From contig NW_021163139.1 in NCBI RefSeq assembly GCF_004324835.1, positions 248,001 through 312,000 on the forward strand: 64,000 nucleotides of DNA. The letters are read 5' to 3'. Of the stretch, positions 11,546 to 22,815 are shown in pieces. Source of the stretch: Dendronephthya gigantea. Its lineage: Eukaryota > Cnidaria > Anthozoa > Malacalcyonacea > Nephtheidae. How positions within the stretch are numbered: the stretch's first letter is position 1; each line of letters opens with the position of its first letter. The notes under the pieces were generated by a model. The model was given only the letters and a program-made list of their open reading frames with translations. It was not told the DNA's origin and did no database searches. The position numbers and the translations under genes are program-made.

Positions 11546-14500
11546 ATGAATAAGTTGCTCAGTTTAGTGATCGTGTCGTTCATCCTCGAAGGCACGGTGT
11601 TTTCACAAGTTTTGTTGGCTAATCCAGGTTTGTACTCATCAGATTGTCTTATTATCAACATTCTATGATTTTTTTTAAATACCAGTACAATAAGAACGCG
11701 ATGCTGAGTGTGAAGACGATATTGATTATTGAGAACAGGGATAGTGGAAAGACAGGAAAGTGGCTTGATTCATACATTCGAGGCAACACGCATGCAACCA
11801 ACGCCTCAGCCATACTGTTGCAATGTCAGCCAGTCGTATAGTAAATTCGTACAAACAAACGTCTCTGAAATACAAATCTGAAATCTCTCTTATCTGTAAT
11901 AATTCGTCTCATATCGTGTTCCTGTCGGTGCTTCTGTCTTATTCCACCGCTCTCCTAGATTCTTTCCTACCCACATGAATGCCCATGCAGCGAAGTCTAA
12001 CTTCATAATGGAATTGCTGATCAAATATGGAAAAACATCTGATCAAACAGAAACTGAACAATCTAACTAATAGTGACACATTTATCCACGTCGTAGTTCT
12101 ATAACGTGATACTACTGAACTTAACTCATATTTTCCGCATTCGTATGAACAAAACGCAATAATGTTTGTATTGCATCCTGTACGACTGATGCTCAGTGTG
12201 ACGTGTTTTTTTTACGTTACGTGCAATCACGCACGCGAAAGATTATCGCATATTCCACGTTATTACGCTGTTAATTTCAAGTTAGCAAAAAACCTTATAT
12301 TATATCATGTTAGGGAAACACGTTAAAATCATCAACTTGTACCAAACCCTTTTCATAAGTGAATAAAATGAATGATCATAATCTAGATTCAGGCAAGCGA
12401 TGCATGATTATTGCATGGCTCTTTTCAGACTGGTCCCGTCCGTACCGTAAAACTAGCATATATACAAAATTATGTTATATAATCATATATATAAATATCT
12501 ATTCGTATAAGGTTGTTTACTTGTTTACAAGTATCATTCAAATAATTTTAAACGTGTGTTTACTTACGCCCGACAGTGTAAACAGCTGTATTGACATAAG
12601 CCTATATCATCGATCTGCGTGTACAGCGGAATGCAAGTTTACTTCAGTGGTTCAACTATATTGATACTGAATCTATATTATTTCTGCGGTTATTGTATTC
12701 TTTCCTCGCCTTTATCGTTTACCAGCCGGCGAAATTATTAATTGACGCAATTCCTGAACGCGCTTGCATTTCCGTTCCAAAATTTCGCCGAAAAAAAATC
12801 GCGTTTGGAGATAGAATTTGAGTATAGGTCAGTACTCGCTTCAGTAAAAAACTTCCTCTGATGCAGGTGAGAGAGGAAAGGCCCGAATTATTCCCACACA
12901 CTTGTTGCATTTTTTTTAACCCGCAAAATTAAGTTGATCGCTTAAATTTACGCACATAAAATTATCCTCGTGAAGTCAATGAATGGAGCATATTTTACGC
13001 CTGGCTTGAGCAGGCTAGTTTGGTCAGTGGTGTGCCCATGACCAATGTTTTTGACAATGTTTTTCTGCGTTGATTGAACGACAGACGTAACATTCTGAAA
13101 ACAACCAAATATGTGGCTGTTTCTTTCACGGGGATGAAAACGCGAGATCATATTGCTCAACCGTCCGGGGGCGATTTCTACGAAAGATTACTTAGGATTT
13201 CAGGAAATTGCGATGTAATGATTGAGATGTTTTTCACCATGCTGTTACAATTCGGAAAAACAATTTATCGTGTTGAAAGACGGAGGCGAATGCCAAGTCT
13301 TTATTTCCTGTTCACTGAGGTACAAACTATTCAATTGTAATCGATTTTTTGCTTTTACAGCAAAACCTTTTTGCACGAAGCTGGAAGACACGATTTGCCC
13401 CTTAAAACCAGCAAGCTTTTGCAAGTTATCCGCTAACTACAGGTATCAATGTCCACGAAAGTGCGGGCTTTGTGGTAAGTATATTATATGAAAAGTGGTT
13501 TAGAGACATGCACAGTTCGTTAAGAGTGAAAATTACTTGCCGTAAAATGAATATTAATATTTCATTTGGGATCTCTCTGAAGTCATGAGGTAAAACTTTA
13601 AACTTACCTTGTAGTTGATAAGCCAGTGGTTCCAAAACATTTGGTCAGAGTGGATGAAGCACGCTCCGTGATAACAGAGGTCGTTCAAGATGTTATAAAA
13701 AACAGTATACTGACTTCCAACAGCACGACCAAACCTAAAAATTTAAACCAGGTCAATGACGTCATTTACCAGATCGAACGTTCTGTTGCTCAAGCTGATC
13801 TTTCAAGGTAGCCTCAAGAAGGATTTTAATCCAAGTTTGTAAATAGTTGTAAATGCCTACCTTAACCAACCACCAACTTACCCAGCTCATATCCACTTTA
13901 CCCCCAACTAACATTACCCCCTGGCATACCCCCACCTACACAAATCTCCCCTACCCAAACCCTCACCTACCCAAATCCCCCATCTACCCAAATCCCCCCA
14001 CCAACCCAAGCCCTCCACCTACCCAAATCCCCCTTACCCAAATCCCTCCCCCCAACCCAAACCCCCCACCTACCCAAATCCCCCACCTACCAACCCTTAT
14101 GGACTATATGCGATATATTTCAATTTTAGAAAGAAACATAAATTACCAGAGCTGAAAAACGATATAAAAGATGCAGTGAATCTTGGTAACATAAAATTTG
14201 CAAGACGTGCCGTAGCTGTAGCTCTTAGTACGATTGGAAAAGGCAATTCAGGAGCTTCTGGTAGACGAAAACGATCGACAAAGATAGACCCGAAGAGATT
14301 CCTGGCTGAAGTGAGGAAAGATATCGGCGAGAAAAATTTCTCAAAACTTCTTGGCTTGGATGGTGGGAAAACTTTAATGTTTGCCATTGATATAACAGGA
14401 AGTATGGATGACGAGATTCAATCAGCCAAAGCGATTGCAATTGAAATAAGCTCGTACAACAAAAGAAATCCACCTTTTAATTACATTCTGTCAACATTTG

Positions 14501-16528
14501 GAGACCCAATTGAAGGTACAAGCCTACAAAGTTGAAGTTGTTATTTCTACTACCATAACTACGCCTCAATTCCCATGGTTGTGAAATGCTACCGTTGTAT
14601 TTTAGAACAATCAAATCTAACGTATAAAGACGAGGGAGAAGTGGACGAATTCATAGATGAAATAGAAAATCTGAAAGCCAGTGGCGGAGGAGACTGCCCG
14701 GAATACACTTTCAATGGGATGATTGCAGCGATAGAAGAGGGTCCGGAATTGGGATCACCGTTGATTGTTTTCACAGATGCTCCTCCAAAAGATGCCGATG
14801 AAAACGATAATCTGAACGGCCTCATCGCACTTGCTGGAGAGAATGAAGTTAACATAAACTTTTTCACGCACGAAACTTGCGATAGTTTTCCTTTCAAAGG
14901 CTTCGAGCTTTTCAAACAGTTATCCGCGGAAACTGGAGGTCAGTATTTACCAATGGAAGAATACGAATTGCGAAGCTTGGCGAAGTTCACGGACGCAAAA
15001 TTAGGTGGGTTTCTATGAAGAAATTGTTGATGACTTACTAGCTATAGTTTAACTAGATAGTTTATGTCACTAGCTATATGTTTTATCTAGATGCAATAGC
15101 GTATATTAACGCTCAAATGCATATAGCAAGGTGCATATGCAAACTACACTCAAGTTCCTCTTTGCAATAAGCTATAGCATAATTTTTATCCGGGATGAAT
15201 GTAGGTACTTTGGCGGCGGTAAAAACTGGTGAATCAGTGGCGAGGACAAGGCGACGACGCAGCACAGTTGATGAAATCCTTATCGCACTTGACGATACCG
15301 TCGACCGTCTGGTTGTGTCGACAACCACCGAGAACAGCGCGACTGACGTCAGTCTTCGGGCACCTTCGGGAATAGCATGGGACGAGGGAAAGAATATCAT
15401 GACTAATGCTGCTGTATACATCGTTGATCTGCCTGCTGATGGCGATTGGAAACTCGAGGTCCCAGTGAGTGCTGGAGAATATCGTTACTCCGTGAAAGTC
15501 TCGAGCAAAGAAAATATCAACTTTAAACACGATTTCAAAAAGAGCGTGAACAGAAGAAAAGTTGACCTGAAATATCCCTTGGCTGGTGAGTGACCAGCTT
15601 ATCAGAACTGTTTCTTACAACGATGATGGAAGGGGGTACTGAGGGGGGGGGCATACTTCATTGTTTTTGCGTTGTTCCAGCGCTTCTGAGAGGGTAAGAA
15701 GGGAGGAGAGGGGGTAAAGAGGAGGGGGAGAGGGGTAATGACGAGGGGGAGAGAAGGTAAATAGGAGGGGGGGGAAGGTAAAGAGGAGGGGGAGAGAAGG
15801 TAAAGAGGAGGGGGAGAGAAGGTAAAGAGGAGGGGGAGAGAAGGTAAAGAGGAGGGGGAGAGAAGGTAAAGAGAAGGGGGGAGAGGGAGTAAGGAGGAAG
15901 GGAGATGGAGTAAGGAGGGGGCACACATGCCCCATTGTCTTCGCGTTGTTCCAGCGCCCCTGGTTGCTTGAAATCAGGCAACAGCGTGGGGCGAGAATCA
16001 TATGTTGTTGATGAAGAGGTGATTTTTCTATTCGAGGCTTTCAGTCAATAAATAACAGACAGTGTCTCATTGCATTAAGGTGAACAGGCGGAGGTGGAAC
16101 TTAGGATGGCTGGAGAGAAACAAATTAAGAAAGATTCGCTACGCGTTGACATCGTGGATACCTCGGGCGAGGTTCTTATCCCCGACCTGAAACCGACACC
16201 GAACGGCGCCGATGGCGTATACTTCACCGTAACATTCAATCCACCGAAGGAGAAATTCAAAATGATGTTGAAAGGGATGACAAAGAAGAACAAAGTCTTC
16301 ACCAGGGTCTCGGAGCGCCCAGATGAAGTTAAACCGTTGGTTCTTAAAAAATTCTATAATTCAAGAGGAGATTTCATCAGACCAGGGGGGAGTGTCTTCC
16401 TTATGCTGTACTTGTTCAATGGAAAGGACTCAAATCAAGTGTTCCGAATTTCGTTCAAAGATACTCTCGGATATAGTGTAAGCAATACCAAAGGGCGATT
16501 TATTTTCATTCCTGTTTCTAGTAACTAG
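11546..16528 (+). CDS. Secreted ShK-domain and hemicentin-type VWA protein (7 exons)
   Basis: Exons: 11546-11627 (signal peptide MNKLLSLVIVSFILEG...), 13361-13474 (ShK), 13615-13807, 14130-14515, 14606-15004, 15205-15585, 16080-16528. Every junction is GT-AG and frame-consistent, giving a protein of about 668 residues. The second exon is a whole ShK domain with six cysteines in the usual order. A furin-like RRKR precedes the VWA domain, which carries the MIDAS motif DITGSMDD, the hemicentin/VWA7-type GGGDCPE and a VFTDAPPKD strand. The C-terminal half is beta-rich, as in the region after the VWA of hemicentins. The likely role is an extracellular matrix or adhesion protein. An AATAAA at 16573-16578 follows the stop closely. 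An alternative end through a donor at 16478 and an exon near 17049 is possible (listed separately). No usual part is missing. Confidence 0.87.
13853..14093. repeat. C-rich imperfect tandem repeat in ShK-VWA intron 3
   Basis: Degenerate units built on CCTACCCAAATCCCCC fill most of the third intron, just before the acceptor at 14129. The strand asymmetry (C-rich top strand, almost no G) is striking. It could inflate the polypyrimidine tract or form i-motif/G-quadruplex structures, but nothing coding is seen. Confidence 0.75.
15700..15915. repeat. 22-bp purine minisatellite in ShK-VWA intron 6
   Basis: Tandem units of about 22 bases (GGTAAAGAGGAGGGGGAGAGAA) run with little variation, almost pure purine on the plus strand. 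They are flanked on both sides by a related segment containing GCGTTGTTCCAGCGC (near 15670 and 15942), suggesting an inserted or expanded module. The long open frames on the opposite strand, rich in Leu-Pro-Ser, are artefacts of this repeat. Confidence 0.8.
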
Positions 16529-17048
16529 TAAGAGTAGATACACATCGCCCTGTTGAACACAGAAACGTTTATAATAAAACATGGTTAAAGCCTGCTTTTT
16601 TAATCATGTCGGCTTCGAAGCAAATATATTTTTCTTCGCAATTTCTGAAGTTTAAGTTGAGACATTTCACCACACAACGAGGCTAAAGACAGCAGTATCA
16701 AGTAGTCATTGTTTGTTACAGGAAAATTTAGGAAGAAAAAATATACATTGAAGCGTGACAAACCTTCCTGACATTAACGTAGGGCCAGGCAGTCAATGGC
16801 TTCATTCTTTATACAACCGCTCAGATATTATGATATAGTGCATGGAACCGACGTTCAAACCTAGCTTATACGGTTTGTTACGAACAGTATAGTGAACCTA
16901 ACTATCTTTCCGGTGGTATGCATTGAGGTTAATCGAAGCTAGGGGGCTATAACAGTCTGTGTGTAAACCAACCGTCTTATAGTACCACAAGTCTCGAAAG
17001 AAATCTTTACATTCGAAGTTTACCCATCATAAAAATTTGCCTTTACAG

Positions 17049-17234
17049 ATTTCGCTTCTTGGTCGCAGACGATTGACAGCGAGGGCTAGAAGCAAGAAGT
17101 ATTTGCGAGTCGCTGTTCGTTATGGCGGAGGAAAACGTGGTAGAGAAGGTCAGAATGAGAATGTTATCATTCTGGTCAAAGGTCCTGATGGTAGCATTGC
17201 AACAGAAGTTGTTCCATTGATGGTGAAGAGTTGA
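17049..17234 (+). other. Possible alternative last exon of the ShK-VWA gene
   Basis: An acceptor (CTTTACAG, ending 17048) opens a 61-codon frame rich in Arg/Lys and then hydrophobic residues (VIILVKGPDGSIATEVVPL), ending TGA at 17234. A donor within the preceding exon (TATAGT then GTAAGC at 16478) would splice to it in phase 0, replacing the last 17 residues of the shorter form. No canonical poly(A) signal follows closely. This may be a real alternative end or a decaying exon. Confidence 0.35.
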
Positions 17235-17922
17235 GTTGTGTGAAACCTGTGGGTGGTGTTGAAATTAACTTGATCATGATTTGAATGATTGACTAGATTG
17301 TTACGTGATAAATATATATTTAGTTTTTGGATACAAAGAAACCACAACAACATACTATAGCTTTCATCGATGCTCAGACATTTTGGGTGCGAATTTGAAC
17401 AGTCGAACATGTTGTTGAAAAAGCGCTTTTAGAATTCTGACTATATTATGGCTTGTTTGGACAATTTATCTTTAATCAAATAAGTAAATATTCAATAATG
17501 AACAAGGACATATTTCCGTCGTTTTTTTTTATATGGACCTCTCGATAAAGACAATCATGAAAGCGCAAACCGCTGGCAAACCACGCACAAGCACGCTTTC
17601 TAGTTACGGCCAAAAATAGACGCGTTAATTAGCAGGTTCACTAATCGCTCTGAAACGACGAAATTTCCGATTTTCGATTTTTCACAAGCCACTTGAACTT
17701 AAAGCTCTTGAAGTCAAGAACGACAGCCATGATTGCTCTAGAGATACAATTATTTTGAAAGCTGAGCTTTGAGAGGCGAGTCTTAGACCATGGAACGAAT
17801 TGGGATGCTTTTCAACCGAAAAAATGTTCTTAATTCTTATATACGTGTTATGATAATTATGATATTTATAGCCTTGTTTTTGATAAACATCAAACATGTT
17901 TTGATTCTCAATTGTTATACTA

Positions 17923-18076
17923 GAGGAGGAAAGTTAAACTAAACTAACTTTATTTATACTGGATAGCTCTATCAGTTCTAAACTGTTCTTCCTAGAGATC
18001 CAGTAAGGATCATCTCTTATTGATTCAGTGTTACTACAGGAGGAAACCTAAACTAAACTAACTTTATTTATACTGG
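17923..18076 (+). repeat. 114-bp dispersed tandem repeat, forward array A
   Basis: One full and one partial monomer of a 114-bp unit. The unit starts AGGAGGAAACCTAAACTAAA, passes through CTTTATTTATACTGGATAG and ends CCAGTGTTACTAC. It is the same family as the arrays at 18519, 27014 and 32275. It is non-coding and contains AATAAA-like motifs only on the reverse strand. The family is probably satellite-like or carried by a non-autonomous transposon. Confidence 0.85.
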
Positions 18077-18518
18077 TTTCGTTTGAATGAGAAAAATTTG
18101 AAGACTTCTACCAAAAGATGCATTGTCAAAAAATATTCCATTCTATTTCCAGAACATAGAAAAGTCTTACTGATTAGACTTCTTCACGTATTTTGACCAT
18201 TCGAGTTGATATCAAGAAATTGTCAGGCATTATTATTACTGGAGGGCGTTTCTTCCTAACGATGTTTTAAAAAATTCTAGAAATTCATACAGGTACGCTT
18301 TTAAAATGATTGACATAGGTGATTTAGTAATTTTGTGCTCTTAACAAAGAGGGTGAAATCACAGATATAGATCTGTTTAATTACAGCCTTTGAATGATAT
18401 AATTGAATGATACTTCGTTCCCATGGCAACCTTCAAAACAAATATTATTGCCTCTGAACTCTATACGATGCACGGAAGCGCATTAATTTGCGTAGCTAGA
18501 TGTTTGAAGATATCACGT

Positions 18519-18914
18519 AATAAGAGAAGGTCCTTACTGGACCTCTAGGAAGAACAATTTAGAACTGATAGAGCTATCCAGTATAAATAAAGTTAGTTTA
18601 GTTTAGGTTTCCTCCTGTAGTAACACTGGATCAATAAGAGAAGGTCCTTACTGGACCTCTAGGAAGAACAGTTTAGAACTGATAGAGCTATCCAATATAA
18701 ATAAAGTTAGTTTAGTTTAGGTTTCCTCCTGTAGTAACACTGGATCAATAAGAGATGATCCTTACTCGACCTCTAGGAAGAACAGTTTAGAACTGATAGA
18801 GCTATCCAGTATAAATAAAGTTAGTTTAGTTTAGGTTTCCTCCTGTAGTAACACTGGATCAATAAGAGAGTGATCCTTACTGGACCTCTAAGAACAACAG
18901 TTTAGAACTGATAG
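18519..18914 (-). repeat. 114-bp dispersed tandem repeat, reverse array B
   Basis: About three and a half monomers of the same 114-bp unit in the opposite orientation to array A, about 440 bases away. Monomers differ by only a few substitutions (for example CCAGTATAAATAAAG versus CCAATATAAATAAAG). Together with array A it forms a long inverted repeat. Confidence 0.85.
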
Positions 18915-21900
18915 ATAACTGAAAGTTAGTTACTTAAGGAAGACAGTGGCCTGTATAGAGCAAACCGTGGTAAATATCACGAAAAGTGTTTTTCGTTAAA
19001 CAGCTCCACTGGAGGTAAACCTTCAATATTTCAACAACGCGGTATGACGCAATCTACGTCTATGACGTCAGCTAGCTACTCAGGGCCATTTCGTAACAGA
19101 TTCCAGCCGCTTAAGTAAGATTATAGTTTTGCATGCTGAACTTGATCATGACCATGCAATAGCTCTTAAATTTCACTAGGATATGTGGGTTAACTGTCTC
19201 GAACGAGTTTATACAGACAATAATTTTAAGTCAAGTTCATTCATCTGAAACACTGAATACAATTCTGTGTTGTTGAGGAAACTTTACACTATTCATCAAC
19301 GAAATTAAACGAATATTGCAGGCCACTCTTATCTATGAGGCTACTTCATTCTAGTGTAGCGTTTTTTTCTACTTGCGTAAATTAACGTGTGCTGAAATAT
19401 TTGAACTTCTTATAAGCTGCAGCATTGTTTAAAATAGGAAAACATCTGATCAAATAGAAGCCAAATTACTTAAGCCACTAAATAGTATCCACTAATTCAT
19501 TCTGTTGTTCGTTCATGCAATCAGTAATCATGCATGTCGTGTTTACCTCATCTGCAACACATGTTTACGCGCACGTGAAACTGTTAAAAAACCATTTCAG
19601 TGTTTGTTTATCACAGCAATCGCTTTTAGCAGCAAGCTTTTAGTATAATAAACTGAAAGGAGGTCAGGAAGCCATAAATGATGACGTACAAAGGGCCATG
19701 CAATTATACTCATATCTATAAATCTGGTATAAAAAATAACGAAAAAAAGGTCATTCATATATATACCTACATATATATGCATGACTATACAATTTTTAAA
19801 GCTGCTAAAGGCTGCTTTCCACTGTCGTATTTTTTGCATAGGATTGGATTCTGTTGATGATTTCTTGTGTTTCTTCTGGCATAGAATTTATTAGCTATAT
19901 ACCAACTTAGAAAGTTTTAAGCTTTAAGTGTTCGTACGTGCAAAAAACGCGAGAGTGGAAAGCAACCTCAAGGGTAGTGTTTAAAACCTTCTAAGGTGTT
20001 ATATAATAAATTCTATGCAAGAAAAAAAACACACCGTATCGATGCACACGTAATAGAGTTAATATTAAAAAAAACTGCAGCTGAACATTGAATCTCATGC
20101 ATCGCCGGTATTTTATTTCAATTGTTCGACGATTTGTTTTATTTCTGCCAGATGATTGCGCTATTCTTGATGCACGTTAACGTTGGCAATTGTATTTCTA
20201 GCATTGTCGGTTGTTCGAAGCGGATTTATGAACAAATTGCAATGCAATAATCAAATAAATCGATAGAGTATCCCTTGCCCCATCCTAGCATGGCTCCACC
20301 GGTAAAAGGCAAGGGGGGCAGCTCCCCTGATCCCCCCACCTTCCAGGTCTAGCGTCTTCGACTATGCTGATAATATTCGCAATCTCACTGCGGATAGAAA
20401 CTTCTATCTTAACATCGTCCAAGATCCATCTAAGGTCCTAACTCGCTCTGAAAACATTTCTCGAATCATTCTTTTTGACCTCAATTGTGTGAATCTATAT
20501 CCAGGGTTTGCGATATATAAACTGCGGTCAGCACAAGCCATATATGAACACGACTATTGCACTCGCCTTTAGGTATAAATGTTTTCCTGAGGTAATTCAG
20601 TATCGACTAGAAACATATACAGTTAAAATTAAATCTGACTCACGCACCACGATAAATCTATCCAAGCTGTTACCCTTCGTAGCTTTTTCCCATCGTGAAA
20701 TTCCAGCAACGATTTATATCGGTTTCCTTTGATGGTATTTGTCAGTTTGCTAAGATGACGCAACTGTGAGCATAAAAAGTGTATTGCTCACCCGTGGAGA
20801 AGAAAGAACTTGTGTCATAGTATTATTGCCTGTACCTTTTACGTAACCAAATGATGATGCGATGCGTGTTATTGACGACATGATGTCAATTTCATGAACT
20901 AAAACGTTCAAACAAAGAGGCCGAATTAAGGCGTTGAAAAGCTTACACTCTTTGAAAAACGTATTGAAACAGATCTTACACAATCCGTGGTGTGATGAGA
21001 CTCAAGTGGCTATTGAATCCTATTTTGTACTCGCAAAATTGTCACGTCCCCGCCTATATTGACATGAAATATAAACACAGTGCCACGCTAATATCTTTCA
21101 TTATCACCTTGAGGTAAATCGACCGCACATCGTCTAGATATATACGCTGAGAATTGTTTGTGTTTGAGGAAAAGATTCAGGTAGTTGAATCATTGCCATC
21201 TCTGCTTATATAGTGTTGACAATCGAGGAAGGTGAACTACAAATCTACGACGATTGCAATCGTCTGGTAAAGCGTTGTGTCGACGAAGGGCTGACAGCTT
21301 CAACTAGACTTATCAATACACAGGAAATTATTGTTAAAAGCTCTGATACAAGACTCATTGAAAGAACAAACGGAGCGCAGACGACTCATCTCGTGAGAAA
21401 ATTGCTAAGCTGAACTATAGTACAATATAACAGCACTGAAAACGGTCTGCAATCCTCTCCGCTGTGAAAAATCTACCAAGTGTAATATATTTTCCCACAG
21501 CAACCAGGTAAGATGATTTCATGTTTCATGAAAGAAGATTTACAACAGCACACGGCTAATGCAGATTGAGAATTGCTTGCGGAAGGAATTTAAGCACTAA
21601 TGACTTCTATTCTAAATCTAAGACTTACACTTGGAGTAATATATATATATACCGAGGATTTTATTTTGTCTTGTGTGAGGATCCATGAAAATCGAAATAT
21701 ACTCTAAAACGATACGTTAGATTTATTCCCTTGTGATTAGTTTGGTTTGAGTCCAAAATTTTGAAGGATTTATCGAGCGAATCACTTTCATAATCGTCTT
21801 GTTCCGCGGCTCAGAGCTTAGATCAGACGACGACGAATTGATTTTATGCATTTACAAGCAAAGGACAGCGAAGTGAATACTAAATTCGCTTTAATATTCC

Positions 21901-22053
21901 GTTGTTTTGTTGCAGATTTTTTAAGAAAGTTTGAAAGAAGTGCCAAAACAGGAAGCCGCAGCAGGAATTGGGAATTTCACTGTTTCCAAAGAAGGACACA
22001 AAAATAGACTACAAAGTTTGAAAGAGCATCAAAGATCGTGAAGGACGCGTTTC

Positions 22054-22815
22054 ATGACAAAAATGAAGAGTCGAACTCAGGAACCTTCTGTTCAATCCTT
22101 GTTAGAATTTATGGACATCGCATCCGACGCCGTCAAAAGTGCTCTGAAGAAGCCCACGACTTTCAAACGCCACATAAACCACCGACGATATCTTCAACGA
22201 CAGGTCAAAAGTGTCGTGAGAAACAGACAGCATCCAAGAAAGGTCAACCCGTGCGATTTGAGAGAAGACGTTCAGGAGCTTGTTCGAGAAGCCATCAAGG
22301 AACTCAAACATTCCCCGTGTTATGCTAACGCTTTGGGAGCAAGTTTTGGACATATGCGCTCGCATCACGAGCTAATGACTAATAGACGACTTTCGCAACA
22401 AATTCAAACCCATTTCCAAAGTTCCCGACCTACCCACCCCACCTATAGGCTCACCCACCCGTCTCAACCTATAACCTACCAAACGCATATCCACCGAGCA
22501 AATAAGGAGAATAGCTCGACCGTATCAGCGGACTTTTGCTACCACAACGAGGCAAATCTAACCACAACAAATGAATGTTTAGGTCTGAGCTCGCTCACGG
22601 ACGAGTGCTTCATGTCTGGTGAAGAGCTCACGAACAATATAGACATCAATGATTTGTATATTCCGGAATTACATGAGCCACGAAGTCCGGTCGTGAAATG
22701 CGAGGATTACATATTTGAAAATGACCTGGAAATTCCCAGCCCAATCTATGGCGAAGAATCTATTATGCGCTTTAAATTCGACCATAATCTTGGAAACTTG
22801 GATCAATTTCTTTAA
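22054..22815 (+). CDS. FAM181-like protein B
   Basis: This 253-residue protein is read from the ATG at 22054. Residues ~16-52 (LLEFMDIASDAVKSALKKP, then INHRRYLQRQVK) match the same FAM181 signature block as the gene at 5555-6346. The second shared block is at ~186-205 (FMSGEELTNNIDINDLYIPE). Between them lie an acidic/basic helix (EDVQELVREAIKELKHS, ~71-87) absent from paralogue A and a Thr/His/Pro-rich linker. It is likely a nuclear regulator by analogy with the TEAD-interacting FAM181 proteins; this is inference. The two paralogues point away from each other, 16 kb apart, with unrelated genes between. A 5' untranslated exon joined at 21915 is plausible. Confidence 0.75.
   Translation: MTKMKSRTQEPSVQSLLEFMDIASDAVKSALKKPTTFKRHINHRRYLQRQVKSVVRNRQHPRKVNPCDLREDVQELVREAIKELKHSPCYANALGASFGHMRSHHELMTNRRLSQQIQTHFQSSRPTHPTYRLTHPSQPITYQTHIHRANKENSSTVSADFCYHNEANLTTTNECLGLSSLTDECFMSGEELTNNIDINDLYIPELHEPRSPVVKCEDYIFENDLEIPSPIYGEESIMRFKFDHNLGNLDQFL

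Larger units (their letters stand above)
17235..22053. other. Long intergenic region between the ShK-VWA gene and FAM181-like B
   Basis: Apart from the 114-bp arrays this 4.8 kb holds no supported gene. An open frame at 21216-21413 (TTG-led; it includes IEEGELQIYDDCNRL) follows a possible acceptor TATATAG and has protein-like composition, but no partner exon or domain is visible. A G-rich snippet near 20290-20340 looks like a fragment of a mobile element. An acceptor TTGTTGCAG ending 21915 may join an untranslated exon to FAM181-like B. Confidence 0.4.

Noticed and set aside
15602-16001. Long Leu-Pro-Ser-rich open frames on the minus strand
   Set aside because: They are all produced by the 22-bp purine minisatellite and exist in three overlapping frames; no gene is supported.
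21216-21413. 65-codon frame as a gene
   Set aside because: Its composition is protein-like, but there is no ATG, partner exon or recognisable domain; left as a note in the intergenic entry.
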